64,000 nucleotides of DNA, from contig NZ_JAMXLY010000012.1 in the NCBI RefSeq assembly GCF_024054555.1, positions 1 to 64,000 on the forward strand, written 5' to 3'. Shown here piece after piece: positions 18,547 to 28,003 of this stretch. Each line of letters begins with the position of its first letter. The first letter of the stretch is position 1. Below the pieces are notes generated by a model, which saw only the letters and a program-made list of their open reading frames with translations, had not been told where the DNA came from and made no database searches. The DNA comes from Segatella cerevisiae (GTDB lineage: Bacteria; Bacteroidota; Bacteroidia; Bacteroidales; Bacteroidaceae). A program made the position numbers and the translations under genes.

Positions 18547-19599
18547 ATGGAATTTACTGCAAAACAAATTGCCGCTTTTATTCAAGGCCGTGTAGAAGGT
18601 GACGAAAATGCCACCATCAACACCTTCGCCAAAATCGAAGAGGGAGTTCCAAAAGCCATTTCTTTTCTGGCTAATCCAAAATATATTAGCTACATATACC
18701 ATACCAAGTCTACCATTGTGCTTGTGGACGATCAGATCCAATTAAGCAAACCCACACCTAAGACCGTCACCCTCATCTGGGTGAAAAATGTGAGAGACTG
18801 TATAGCAAAGTTGCTCCAACTCTATCAGAACTCGATACCAGAGAAAACCGGCATAGATTCATTGGCTTATATTTCCCCTACTGCAAAAATAGGGAAAGAC
18901 GTCTATATCGGAGCTTTCGCATTCATAGGAGAAGGGGCTGTTGTCAGTGACGGCTGCAGAATTTATCCTAATGCCTATATCGGAGACCACGTACAACTGG
19001 GCAAGAACTGCAAGATATATCCTCAGGTCACCATCTATCACGACTGCAAACTTGGCAACCAAGTGACCCTCCATGCAGGATGCGTCATTGGGGCTGACGG
19101 TTTCGGTTTTGCCCCTAATCCCCAAAATAACAGTTATGACAAGATCCCTCAGATCGGTATCGTAACGATAGAAGACAATGTAGAGATCGGTGCCAATACG
19201 TGTGTTGACCGGTCGACTATGGGCAGTACCTATATTCGCAAAGGTGTCAAACTGGACAATCTGATCCAGATCGCCCATAATGATGACATCGGAGAAAATA
19301 CGGTGATGTCCGCACAGGTAGGAATAGCAGGTTCTGTAAAGGTAGGAAAATGGTGCATGTTCGGAGGCCAGGTCGGCATTTCCGGGCATATCACGATAGG
19401 AGACAATGTCAAATTGGGTGGCAAGAGTGGTGTCCTCGGCAACCTGGCAAGCAACCAGGCACTCATCGGGACATTCCCTATAGAACCCTTTGCATACTTC
19501 AAGGCCCAGGCGATTTTCAAAAAATTACCTGACTTGTATAAGCAGATTAACGAACTTCAGAAAGAAGTGGATGCGCTGAAGTCAAAGACCAAAGACTGA
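18547..19599 (+). CDS. lpxD: UDP-3-O-acylglucosamine N-acyltransferase
   Basis: A 350-aa enzyme adding the second 3-hydroxyacyl chain in lipid A synthesis. The N-terminal uridine-binding domain (1-100) is followed by a left-handed beta helix made of hexapeptide repeats (about 105-310) with the catalytic His in IQIAHNDDIGEN, and a C-terminal helix (QINELQKEVDALKSK) that packs in the trimer. It heads a compact lpxD, lpxC-fabZ, lpxA cluster. Confidence 0.96.
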   Translation: MEFTAKQIAAFIQGRVEGDENATINTFAKIEEGVPKAISFLANPKYISYIYHTKSTIVLVDDQIQLSKPTPKTVTLIWVKNVRDCIAKLLQLYQNSIPEKTGIDSLAYISPTAKIGKDVYIGAFAFIGEGAVVSDGCRIYPNAYIGDHVQLGKNCKIYPQVTIYHDCKLGNQVTLHAGCVIGADGFGFAPNPQNNSYDKIPQIGIVTIEDNVEIGANTCVDRSTMGSTYIRKGVKLDNLIQIAHNDDIGENTVMSAQVGIAGSVKVGKWCMFGGQVGISGHITIGDNVKLGGKSGVLGNLASNQALIGTFPIEPFAYFKAQAIFKKLPDLYKQINELQKEVDALKSKTKD

Positions 19600-19641
19600 G
19601 GTCTTTCTTCATTGACTAAGCCAGAAGTAAATAGAATTAGC

Positions 19642-21027
19642 ATGTCCAAACAAAAAACACTAAAAGGAAGTTTCTCCCTTTTTGGAAAAGGCCTGCACAC
19701 GGGATTAAATCTCACCATTACTTTTAATCCGGCTCCTGAGAACAGCGGGTATAAGATACAGCGTATTGACTTGGAGAATCATCCGGTCATTGACGCTATT
19801 GCTGACAATGTAGTGGAGACACAGAGAGGAACAGTTCTGGGCAGGGGCGATGTACGTGTTGGTACTGTAGAGCACGGGATGGCAGCATTATATGCTCTGG
19901 GCATCGACAATTGCCTGATTCAGGTCAACGGACCGGAATTTCCAATCCTCGACGGTTCTGCGGCCATGTTCGTAGAAAAGATCAAGGAAGTGGGTGTCTT
20001 GGAACAGAATGCTGAAAAGGATTTCTATATTATACGCAAGAAGATTGAAGTGAAAGACGAGTCAAGAGGCTCGGTGATCACCATTCTCCCTGATGACCAG
20101 TTCAGCATCACTGCGATGTGCTCCTTTCAGAGCAAATTCATCAATAGTCAGTTTGCAACGTTAGACAATGTGGAAGATTTCCCTACAGAGATCGCACCGG
20201 CAAGGACCTTTGTCTTTGTCCGCGATATCGTGCCTTTGATCGAGGCCAACTTGATCAAGGGGGGTGACCTGGACAATGCCATTGTCATCTATGAGAAAAA
20301 GGAATCTCAGGAACGGCTCGACAAATTGGCAGATATCCTGAAAGTACCGCATATAGACGCTTCCAAAATAGGCTATATCCAACACAAGCCACTGCAATGG
20401 GAAAATGAGTGCACACGGCACAAATTACTGGATATCATCGGAGATATGGCATTGATCGGGAAACCGATCAAAGGGCGGATCATCGCTACCCGTCCCGGAC
20501 ATACTCCCAACAATAAGTTTGCCCGCCTCATGCGCAAGGAAATACACAAGCATGAGATTCAGGCACCTATCTACAATCCCAATGAAGCTCCGGTGATGGA
20601 CAATGTCCGCATCCGTCAACTGCTTCCCCACCGCTATCCCATGCAACTGGTAGACAAGATTATAGACATGGGACCTACGAGTATCGTCGGCATCAAGAAC
20701 GTGACGGCAAATGAACCTTTCTTTCAAGGTCATTTTCCCAATGAACCCGTGATGCCGGGCGTCCTACAGATAGAAGCGATGGCCCAATGTGGTGGTCTGC
20801 TCGTTCTGAATCAATTGGAAGATCCGGAACGCTGGTCTACCTATTTCGTAAAAATTGACGATGTGAAGTTCCGTCAAAAAGTAGTACCGGGAGATACACT
20901 TCTCTTTAGAGTAGAGCTTCTTTATCCTGTCCGTCATGGTATCAGTTCCATGAAAGGCTACATGTTTGTCGGTGACAGAGTTGTCTCTGAGGCAACTTTC
21001 ACTGCACAAATTGTAAAGAACAAATAA
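19642..21027 (+). CDS. lpxC-fabZ: Bifunctional LpxC deacetylase / FabZ dehydratase
   Basis: A 461-aa fusion found across Bacteroidetes. The N-terminal LpxC part (to about 305) is the zinc deacetylase of lipid A synthesis, with His in VEHGMAAL and the HKLLDIIGD motif supplying His and Asp ligands. The C-terminal FabZ part (about 310-461) is the 3-hydroxyacyl-ACP dehydratase of fatty acid synthesis, with catalytic His in GHFPNEPVMPG and Glu in QIEAMAQ. Fusion ties the branch point of lipid A and phospholipid synthesis. The start at 19642 (MSKQKT) is preferred over an upstream TTG at 19612. Confidence 0.96.
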   Translation: MSKQKTLKGSFSLFGKGLHTGLNLTITFNPAPENSGYKIQRIDLENHPVIDAIADNVVETQRGTVLGRGDVRVGTVEHGMAALYALGIDNCLIQVNGPEFPILDGSAAMFVEKIKEVGVLEQNAEKDFYIIRKKIEVKDESRGSVITILPDDQFSITAMCSFQSKFINSQFATLDNVEDFPTEIAPARTFVFVRDIVPLIEANLIKGGDLDNAIVIYEKKESQERLDKLADILKVPHIDASKIGYIQHKPLQWENECTRHKLLDIIGDMALIGKPIKGRIIATRPGHTPNNKFARLMRKEIHKHEIQAPIYNPNEAPVMDNVRIRQLLPHRYPMQLVDKIIDMGPTSIVGIKNVTANEPFFQGHFPNEPVMPGVLQIEAMAQCGGLLVLNQLEDPERWSTYFVKIDDVKFRQKVVPGDTLLFRVELLYPVRHGISSMKGYMFVGDRVVSEATFTAQIVKNK

Positions 21028-21028
21028 A

Positions 21029-21805
21029 ATGATGTCTAATAAAATCAGTCCACTAGCTTACATTGATCCAAACGCAAAAATAGGGAAAGACAATGTTATC
21101 GGTCCTTTCTGCTATATCGACAAAAACACGGTTATCGGCGACGGAAACATCTTACAGAACAGTGTCACCATCAACTATGGTGCACGTATCGGCAATGGTA
21201 ATGAGTTTTTTCCGGGCGCAAGTATCTCCACTAAACCCCAGGACTTAAAGTTCAAAGGGGAGTCGACCTTGTGCTATGTCGGTGACGGCAACAGTGTGAG
21301 AGAGAATGTAACCATATCTAGAGGGACAGCCTCAAAGGGCATGACGAAAGTAGGCAGTCACAACTTACTGATGGAGAACATGCACATTGCGCACGACTGC
21401 TTTTTCGGTGACCATCTGATCATCGGAAATTCCACCAAGTTTGGCGGGGAAGTCCACTGTGATGACAACGCAATCATCAGCGCTGAGGTCCTGTGCCATC
21501 AGTTCTGCCATATCGGCTCTTATGTGATGATTCAGGGCGGAAGCCGCTTTTCTCAGGACATTCCCCCGTATATCATCGCAGGCAAAGAGCCCATCAGATA
21601 TGCAGGCATCAATTTGGTCGGACTGAGACGGCATGGGTTCAGCAACGAGCTCATCGAATTGATCCATGATGCTTACCGCTATATCTACCTGAGTCCTACC
21701 CGCAAAGAGGGCATCCAGAAGATCAAGGAGAATCTCCAGATCACACCGGAAATACAATATATCATTGATTTCGTTGAGAGTTCCCAACGTGGGATCATCA
21801 AATAG
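21029..21805 (+). CDS. lpxA: UDP-N-acetylglucosamine acyltransferase
   Basis: A 258-aa trimeric left-handed beta-helix enzyme that transfers the first 3-hydroxyacyl chain to UDP-GlcNAc. Hexapeptide repeats run from residue 5 to about 185; the catalytic His is in NMHIAHDCF. It follows lpxC-fabZ by 1 bp, so translation is probably coupled. A second ATG at 21032 is an equal start choice. A terminator follows. Confidence 0.96.
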   Translation: MMSNKISPLAYIDPNAKIGKDNVIGPFCYIDKNTVIGDGNILQNSVTINYGARIGNGNEFFPGASISTKPQDLKFKGESTLCYVGDGNSVRENVTISRGTASKGMTKVGSHNLLMENMHIAHDCFFGDHLIIGNSTKFGGEVHCDDNAIISAEVLCHQFCHIGSYVMIQGGSRFSQDIPPYIIAGKEPIRYAGINLVGLRRHGFSNELIELIHDAYRYIYLSPTRKEGIQKIKENLQITPEIQYIIDFVESSQRGIIK

Positions 21806-21828
21806 AAAACTCTGATACTTATGAAGAG

Positions 21829-21881
21829 ATGAGAATGGGATCCGGATCTGCTAATGCTCTGGAAGTCATTCTCATTTTTTA
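21829..21881 (+). terminator. Rho-independent terminator after lpxA
   Basis: ATGAGAATG (21829-21837) pairs with CATTCTCAT (21867-21875), followed by TTTTTATA. The long loop has minor internal pairing. Confidence 0.7.
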
Positions 21882-22003
21882 TAATCAGCGTTCTATCATT
21901 TTGAACCTAATAAATTTATCCCAAACTTGAATGGAACAGGAAACGACTTCAATATCCGCAATATAAACCCTCCGTACAAGTACTCTGAAACCATTATTCA
22001 TCT

Positions 22004-22918
22004 ATGGCAAAATCTTTAATCGTAGTCTTAGGTCCCACTGGAGTCGGAAAGACAGCATTATGTTTAGATATAGCCACCCATTTACACATTCCGATCATCA
22101 ATGCCGACAGCAGGCAGATCTTTTCTGAGCTCCCTATAGGCACCGCAGCACCCACGAAAGCGCAGCAGGAACGAGTTCCACACTATTTTGTGGGCAACCA
22201 CCACATAGAAGATTATTATTCCGCTTCCATGTATGAACAGGATGTTCTGGCACTGTTGGATCACCTTTTCTCGAAAAGTGATACCGCCCTCCTCACAGGC
22301 GGCTCCATGCTCTATATCGATGCAGTATGCAAAGGAATAGACGATATCCCCACAGTAGATGAGACGACACGCGCCACGATCATGGCCGATTACAGACAGA
22401 AAGGACTGCCTGCACTTGTAGAAGAACTGCACCGCCTTGATCCTGAACATTGGGCTGTCGTAGACAAGAGAAATCCGCGACGCGTGATCCATGCCGTGGA
22501 GATCTGCCGGATGACAGGTCAGACCTATACCTCTTTCCGCCACCATACGATAAAGAAAAGACCCTTCAATATCCTCAAGATAGGGCTCAACAGAGACCGG
22601 GAGGACCTCTATGAACGCATCAACGTAAGAGTTGAAAACATGATGGCTGAGGGACTAGAGGAAGAAGCCAGAGTCGTCTATCCCAAGAAGGGGCTCAATG
22701 CCTTGAACACCGTCGGCTATAAAGAACTCTTTGATTACTTTGAAGGTGTGACCGACAAGGCAGAAGCAGTCCGCAGAATACAGTCGAATACCCGCCGCTA
22801 CATGAGGAAACAACTCACATGGTTCAAACGGGATCAGGATATCCACTGGATGAATCCTGATAACATTAAAGAAATCATAAATTATATAGACGGGCGCATT
22901 GCCTTAGCAAATAAATAG
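22004..22918 (+). CDS. miaA: tRNA dimethylallyltransferase
   Basis: A 304-aa enzyme that adds a dimethylallyl group to A37 of tRNAs reading UNN codons. The P-loop VVLGPTGVGKTAL is at about 6-18; the catalytic region INADSRQIF and LTGGSMLYIDA follow; and the C-terminal NTRRYMRKQLTWFK is typical. It has normal length. It lies 198 bp downstream of the lpx terminator, and its 3' end overlaps the promoter of the next PBP gene. Confidence 0.95.
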   Translation: MAKSLIVVLGPTGVGKTALCLDIATHLHIPIINADSRQIFSELPIGTAAPTKAQQERVPHYFVGNHHIEDYYSASMYEQDVLALLDHLFSKSDTALLTGGSMLYIDAVCKGIDDIPTVDETTRATIMADYRQKGLPALVEELHRLDPEHWAVVDKRNPRRVIHAVEICRMTGQTYTSFRHHTIKKRPFNILKIGLNRDREDLYERINVRVENMMAEGLEEEARVVYPKKGLNALNTVGYKELFDYFEGVTDKAEAVRRIQSNTRRYMRKQLTWFKRDQDIHWMNPDNIKEIINYIDGRIALANK

Positions 22919-22927
22919 GTACATTTG
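22898..22927 (+). promoter_or_regulatory. Promoter of the second PBP1A gene
   Basis: ATTG (22898-22901), 18 bp, TACATTTG (22920-22927). It overlaps the last codons of miaA, so the PBP can be expressed on its own. Confidence 0.45.
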
Positions 22928-22970
22928 CAACCATAAAGTACTCAAAAGCGAAGTAAAACAGACAATAAAA

Positions 22971-25487
22971 ATGATAAAAGGAATAGGAAAATTGATAAGT
23001 TGGGCATGGCAGAAGTTGCGTGCCTTCTGGCCATGGTACAAAGGACTCTACCGAGGAAAAAGATGGTATACGAGAGTTTGTATCATCATCGTGTCTTGTA
23101 TCACCGCTTTCTTCCTCTATCTGGGAGCTGTAGATATCAACTTTCTTTGGCTTTTCGGGAAATCACCGGGTTATCTGACCGGTATTCTGAACCCTCCTGT
23201 CAATGAGGCGTCCGAGATATACAGCGCAGACGGCGTCCTCATTGGAAAATACTTCAATGAAAACCGTACACCTGTCAAATACAACGAAATCAATCCGGCA
23301 TTCTTCAGAGGTCTGATAGATACTGAAGACGTCCGGTTCTATCATCATTTTGGAATCGACCCTATCGGCATCTTCTCAGCCATGAAAGATGCGCTCTTTC
23401 ATCACGACGGCCGCGGTGCTTCAACCATCACTCAGCAGTTGGCCAAGAATATGTTCCGTGTCAGGTCTCAGTATTCCACAGGACTGGTAGGTCTGATTCC
23501 AGGATTGCGGATCCTTGTGGTCAAGAGCAAAGAGTGGATCATTGCCACAAAACTTGAGACGGTTTACAGCAAGAAGGAAATCCTGACCATGTATGCCAAT
23601 ACCGTAGACTTCGGTTCTAATGCCTACGGCATCAAGACAGCTGCGAAAACCTATTTCAATACTACCCCGGGAGACTTGACGACAGAGCAGGCTGCCCTGC
23701 TTGTAGGAATGCTGAAAGCAACTTCCTATTACAATCCCCGGACCAACCCCAAAAACAGTATCGACAGACGTAATACCGTCCTTTCCAACATGGTGGAATA
23801 CGGCGATCTGAGCAAGACTGCTTTCGACTCCATCTCCAAGATTCCTATCAAACTGAACTATAAGGTTGAGGAGAATTATGACGGTCAGGCTAAATACTTC
23901 CGTGAAGCCGTCGCCCAGTATCTGAAGAGTTGGTGCGATGACAACGGGTATGACCTGTATACGAGCGGTCTGAAGATCTATACGACCATTGATACCCGTA
24001 TGCAGAAATATGCCGAAGAGGCTGCTGTCAAACAGATGCGGACGATTCAACAGAGTTTTAAGAACCAATGGGGAGACAGTGATCCCTGGAGGGATGAGAA
24101 CGGACAAGTCATACCGGGATTTATAGAAGGCATTGCGGAAAAGCAACCGATCTATAAATACCTCTGTCAGAAATACCACAATAATCTGGATTCGGTCACT
24201 TACTATCTGAATAAGCCCCATCCGGTCAAACTCTTTGACTATGGTAAAGGCTCTATCGTAAAGGACCTCTCCACGATGGACTCTATCCGGTACATGGTCC
24301 ATTTCATGCACTGCGCAATGGTCGCAATGGAACCGCAGACCGGCTATGTGAAAGCCTGGGTCGGCGACATCGATTTCAATCAATGGAAATATGACAAGGT
24401 GACGGCAGAGCGTCAACCCGGCTCCACCTTCAAGTTGTTCGTGTACACTGAGGCGATGAACCAAGGGCTCACCCCTTGTGACAAGCGTCGGGATGAGTTT
24501 ATCTCCATGCAGGTTTATGACAAGAAAAAGCACATGGAGGTCACCTGGCAGCCTACGAACTCCAACGGTGTCTTCACCGGTGATTCCATGCCCCTGAAGA
24601 GTGCCTTCGCGCAAAGTGTCAACTCCGTTGCGGTCAGAATAGGCCAGGAGATGGGCATCAAGCGAATCATCGCCACCGCACAGGCGATGGGTATCAAGAG
24701 TCCTCTGGACGATGAACCTTCACTAGCCCTAGGCTCCAGTGATGTCAATCTGCTCGAACTGACCAATGCCTATTGTGTCATCCCGAACCAAGGCAAGCAT
24801 CATGACCCTGTCCTCGTCGTCAAGATCCTTGACCACAACGGCAAAGAAGTGTATGCGGGACCGACGGGTGAAGATCAGGTCATCCCTTACAAGAGTTCCT
24901 ATCTGATGCAGCAAATGCTCCAGGGCGGACTCACAGAGCCAGGTGGAACATCCTCCAGACTATGGGCATATATCGACAAATTCAAGGATACGGACTTCGG
25001 CGGCAAGACCGGAACATCCAACAATCACTCTGACGCATGGTTCGAGGCAGTCACTCCCAATCTTGTCGTGGGCACATGGGTCGGTGGCGAATACCGATGC
25101 ATCCATTTCAGGACAGGACTTCTAGGTCAAGGATCACGAACGGCACTTCCGATATGCGGGACGTTCCTGAAAGCGATGCTCAGTGACCCGCATTTCAAGA
25201 AATACCGAGCGAAGTTCCCGAAATGCCAGGATGAAGACATCGCCAGGAGCATGTATACCTGCGCCAGCTATCGTAGACCGCAACCGGTAAAACCGGCAGC
25301 TGCGAAGGCTGACAGTCTGAACCCTGCAACAGATGAAGAAATCCAACTTGACGAAAACGGCAACCCGATAAGCACGCCGAACAATGAAAATGCGTCAGGA
25401 CAAAACGGTTCAAATAATTCTACTGACAATAACGGCAAGAACAGACATCGTCAAGGTGAGGAACCGGTCAATTTGAATAACCTCTAA
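22971..25487 (+). CDS. Penicillin-binding protein 1A, second paralogue
   Basis: An 838-aa class A PBP. One transmembrane helix lies near 37-60. The GT51 domain has the catalytic Glu in DTEDVRFYHHFG and STITQQLAKN; the transpeptidase domain has STFK, SVN and KTGTSNN. The C-terminal 60 residues are an Asn/Gly-rich low-complexity tail. It differs clearly from the PBP1A at 3334, so the organism has at least two bifunctional wall synthases. The helicase gene begins 7 bp after its stop, suggesting cotranscription. Confidence 0.93.
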   Translation: MIKGIGKLISWAWQKLRAFWPWYKGLYRGKRWYTRVCIIIVSCITAFFLYLGAVDINFLWLFGKSPGYLTGILNPPVNEASEIYSADGVLIGKYFNENRTPVKYNEINPAFFRGLIDTEDVRFYHHFGIDPIGIFSAMKDALFHHDGRGASTITQQLAKNMFRVRSQYSTGLVGLIPGLRILVVKSKEWIIATKLETVYSKKEILTMYANTVDFGSNAYGIKTAAKTYFNTTPGDLTTEQAALLVGMLKATSYYNPRTNPKNSIDRRNTVLSNMVEYGDLSKTAFDSISKIPIKLNYKVEENYDGQAKYFREAVAQYLKSWCDDNGYDLYTSGLKIYTTIDTRMQKYAEEAAVKQMRTIQQSFKNQWGDSDPWRDENGQVIPGFIEGIAEKQPIYKYLCQKYHNNLDSVTYYLNKPHPVKLFDYGKGSIVKDLSTMDSIRYMVHFMHCAMVAMEPQTGYVKAWVGDIDFNQWKYDKVTAERQPGSTFKLFVYTEAMNQGLTPCDKRRDEFISMQVYDKKKHMEVTWQPTNSNGVFTGDSMPLKSAFAQSVNSVAVRIGQEMGIKRIIATAQAMGIKSPLDDEPSLALGSSDVNLLELTNAYCVIPNQGKHHDPVLVVKILDHNGKEVYAGPTGEDQVIPYKSSYLMQQMLQGGLTEPGGTSSRLWAYIDKFKDTDFGGKTGTSNNHSDAWFEAVTPNLVVGTWVGGEYRCIHFRTGLLGQGSRTALPICGTFLKAMLSDPHFKKYRAKFPKCQDEDIARSMYTCASYRRPQPVKPAAAKADSLNPATDEEIQLDENGNPISTPNNENASGQNGSNNSTDNNGKNRHRQGEEPVNLNNL

Positions 25488-25494
25488 GTTCTGC

Positions 25495-27312
25495 ATGACA
25501 GATAAGAAAAGAGACAGAGATCCTGTCTGCCAAGGCGAAAAACCTGCAGAAGAAAACATAGACCTCGATAATCCGGAGTTGCAGGAAGCGCTCCAGATTA
25601 TCCGTTTTACCCATCATTCGCTCTTCCTTACAGGAAAAGCGGGGACGGGTAAATCGACGTTTCTGCGCTATATTGCAACGGTCACGAAAAAGAAACATGT
25701 GATCTTGGCGCCTACCGGAATAGCCGCCATCAATGCAGGGGGCTCTACCCTCCACAGTTTCTTCAAACTCCCCTTCTATCCCCTTCTCCCTAATGACAGC
25801 CGGTATTCGGTAAGGAACCTGAGAGAGACGTTGAAATACAACTCCGATAAAATCAAACTCATCAAAAGCCTCGAACTGATCATCATTGATGAGATCAGTA
25901 TGGTCAGAGCTGACATCATTGATTTCATCGACAAGATCCTGCGGGTCTACTGCCACAAGATGCGGGAACCTTTTGGAGGAAAGCAACTCCTACTCGTCGG
26001 GGATGTCTACCAACTGGAACCTGTGGTAAAGGAAGATGACCGGAAATTGCTGGCGCCTTTCTATTCGTCGAGTTATTTCTTCAATGCAAAGATATTCCAA
26101 CAGTTTCAACTGGTCAGTATCGAACTGAAGAAAGTCTACCGTCAGAAGGATCCGGCGTTCATCAGTATCCTCGACCATATCCGCACATCTCAAGTCAACA
26201 ATGAGGACTTGCAGGCTCTCAATCAACGTGTCGGCGCAAACTTGCACGAAACCAACAGCCAGTTGTCCATTACCTTGTCCACCCGCAGAGATACGGTCGA
26301 CCAGATCAATCAGAAACGCCTTGAGGAATTGCCCGATGAACCAGTCCTATTCAAAGGAACCATTGAAGGCGAATTTCCGGAGAGCAGTCTCCCGACACCT
26401 TTGGAACTCCGTCTGAAACCCGGTGCTCAGGTGATGTTCATCAAGAATGACATGGATCACCAGTGGGTGAACGGCACGCTGGGGACGGTCACGGGGTTTG
26501 ACAATGAAGAAAAAGACCGCCAGGATGCCCTGATCTACATTACGACAGAAGACGGTGAAGAGGTCACCGTGGAACAGGCATCTTGGAGCAATATCCGTTA
26601 CCACTTCAATGAGACGGAAAAGAAAATCGAAGAAGAAGAAATAGGTCGGTACATCCAGTACCCCATCCGACTTGCCTGGGCTATCACGATACACAAGAGT
26701 CAGGGATTGACCTTCAGCCAAGTCAAATTAGACTTCACCGGCGGAGTCTTCGCCTGCGGACAGACCTATGTCGCCCTGTCACGATGCACTTCCCTGAATG
26801 GCATCAGTTTGAAGATGCCCATTCAGAGGAACGACATATTCGTCCACAATGAGGTCCGGCAGTTCGCCAGAAACTACAACAATAAAAATATGATTCATAC
26901 TGCTTTGGAACAAACGAAAGCTGATAAAGAATATGCGTTGGCCATGCAGGCTTTCCAATCGGGAGACATGCAATCCGCCATCGACCATTTTTTCGTCGCC
27001 ATACACAGCCGCTATGATATCGAGCAACCGGTGGCAAAGCGCTTCATCCGGCGTCAACTGAATGTCATCAATGACCTCAAGAAAGAGAACAAACAGTTGA
27101 AAGATGAATGGAAAAAGAAAGAGATCTATTTGAAACAACTGTCTACGGAATACGTTCTTCTCGGAAAAGAATGTGAGGCCGAAAGAATGTTCGAAGCCGC
27201 TGCCAAAAACTACCAGAAGGCGATTACGCTCTATCCGGACAATCCGATTGCCATCAAGAAAATAAAAGGTCTCCTGAAGACCGGACATATCACCAACAGG
27301 TATGCCGAGTAG
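25495..27312 (+). CDS. PIF1-family helicase with TPR-like C-terminal region
   Basis: A 605-aa superfamily-1B helicase. Walker A TGKAGTGKST is at about 45-54, motif Ic-like APTGIAAINAGG next, Walker B IIIDEISM near 125-132, and the C-terminal helicase motifs TIHKSQGLTF and YVALSRCTSL are near 400-440. Residues 470-605 are predicted as coiled coil (KKENKQLKDEWKKKEIYLKQ) and TPR-like helices (LAMQAFQSGDMQSAID; AAKNYQKAITLYPDNP). PIF1 enzymes unwind G-quadruplexes and R-loops; the TPR tail may bind a partner. Its physiological role is unknown. Confidence 0.88.
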   Translation: MTDKKRDRDPVCQGEKPAEENIDLDNPELQEALQIIRFTHHSLFLTGKAGTGKSTFLRYIATVTKKKHVILAPTGIAAINAGGSTLHSFFKLPFYPLLPNDSRYSVRNLRETLKYNSDKIKLIKSLELIIIDEISMVRADIIDFIDKILRVYCHKMREPFGGKQLLLVGDVYQLEPVVKEDDRKLLAPFYSSSYFFNAKIFQQFQLVSIELKKVYRQKDPAFISILDHIRTSQVNNEDLQALNQRVGANLHETNSQLSITLSTRRDTVDQINQKRLEELPDEPVLFKGTIEGEFPESSLPTPLELRLKPGAQVMFIKNDMDHQWVNGTLGTVTGFDNEEKDRQDALIYITTEDGEEVTVEQASWSNIRYHFNETEKKIEEEEIGRYIQYPIRLAWAITIHKSQGLTFSQVKLDFTGGVFACGQTYVALSRCTSLNGISLKMPIQRNDIFVHNEVRQFARNYNNKNMIHTALEQTKADKEYALAMQAFQSGDMQSAIDHFFVAIHSRYDIEQPVAKRFIRRQLNVINDLKKENKQLKDEWKKKEIYLKQLSTEYVLLGKECEAERMFEAAAKNYQKAITLYPDNPIAIKKIKGLLKTGHITNRYAE

Positions 27313-27440
27313 ACACTTGATCGTCGAAAGAAGATTTACCTCTAACCGACTTTAGAGACCTCACTTTAAAACATATCAGCCTTTACGACATCGATTGTAA
27401 AGGCTGTTTCTGTATCACCTGAGACAGGCAGCAATATGCA

Positions 27441-27495
27441 GCATAATGGTATACCATTATCCACCATTTTGGTGGACCATTATGCACCATAATGA
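27441..27495. repeat. Nested palindrome cluster
   Basis: Three interlocking inverted repeats fill 55 bp: a perfect 18-bp palindrome ATAATGGTATACCATTAT (27443-27460); CCACCA/TGGTGG (27461-27475); and CATTATG/CATAATG (27478-27494). The outer arms GCATAATGGT (27441-27450) and ACCATTATGC (27476-27485) also pair, so alternative folds exist. It lies between the convergent helicase and cupin genes. It is not an ordinary terminator, since no T run follows. Confidence 0.7.
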
Positions 27496-27559
27496 TCGGT
27501 TCCTATTTCGATAGGCAAAAACATTAAGCGAATCTGATCGATCTGCCGTCAGAAAAGGT

Positions 27560-27892
27560 CTAGTGATGTTCAGGAACAATGGCGTAATACACCAAATCAT
27601 GGTCTGTCAGGTTCTCCATATAATGAGAATGTCCCATCGGGCAGTAATGCACCTGACCTTCACGTGCAGTCTCCACTTTCCCGTCATAGTGAAAAGTGGC
27701 AACACCACTGATGACATAGACGATCTCACAGTTTCCTTGATGGGTATGAAGGCCTGTCGTCGCACCGGGTCGAAGTGTGGAATACATGATCTTCACTTTG
27801 TCATCCACGTAATTACGGGTGTCAAGTTCTCCTTTTCCTCCCTTGAAGCCCTGGATATGAGCTTCCTTAATCTTGTCAAAATCTATAATCAT
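27560..27892 (-). CDS. Small cupin-domain protein
   Basis: A 110-aa single-domain cupin. Motif 1 is GLHTHQGNCEIVYVISG (HxH with downstream Glu) and motif 2 PMGHSHYMENL, so the metal-binding His residues are present. Cupins of this size bind small ligands or isomerise sugars or keto acids; the substrate cannot be told. It has its own likely promoter inside the terminator of the receptor gene. Confidence 0.85.
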   Translation of the reverse strand: MIIDFDKIKEAHIQGFKGGKGELDTRNYVDDKVKIMYSTLRPGATTGLHTHQGNCEIVYVISGVATFHYDGKVETAREGQVHYCPMGHSHYMENLTDHDLVYYAIVPEHH

Positions 27893-27920
27893 AACGTCTT
27901 GTATTAATTCTTAACAAGGA

Positions 27921-27951
27921 CAAAGTTAACAAAAAAAATGGAATACCCACA
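27921..27951 (-). promoter_or_regulatory. Cupin gene promoter
   Basis: On the minus strand TGTG (27948-27951), 19 bp, TAACTTTG (27921-27928). It overlaps the hairpin that terminates the upstream receptor gene. Confidence 0.5.
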
Positions 27952-27968
27952 CGGGATATTCCATTTTT
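27931..27968 (-). terminator. Terminator after the TonB-dependent receptor
   Basis: An imperfect stem around TGGAATAYCC with its complement, flanked by A-run/T-run, reads on the minus strand as a hairpin followed by eight T. Confidence 0.75.
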
Positions 27969-28003
27969 TATAGAACGCTGCATCTCGGAAGATGCAGGAA
28001 TTT

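Noticed and set aside
23421..24614. A 397-codon minus-strand ORF opposite the second PBP1A gene.
   Set aside because: It is a shadow of a gene with all catalytic motifs; no family resemblance is seen.
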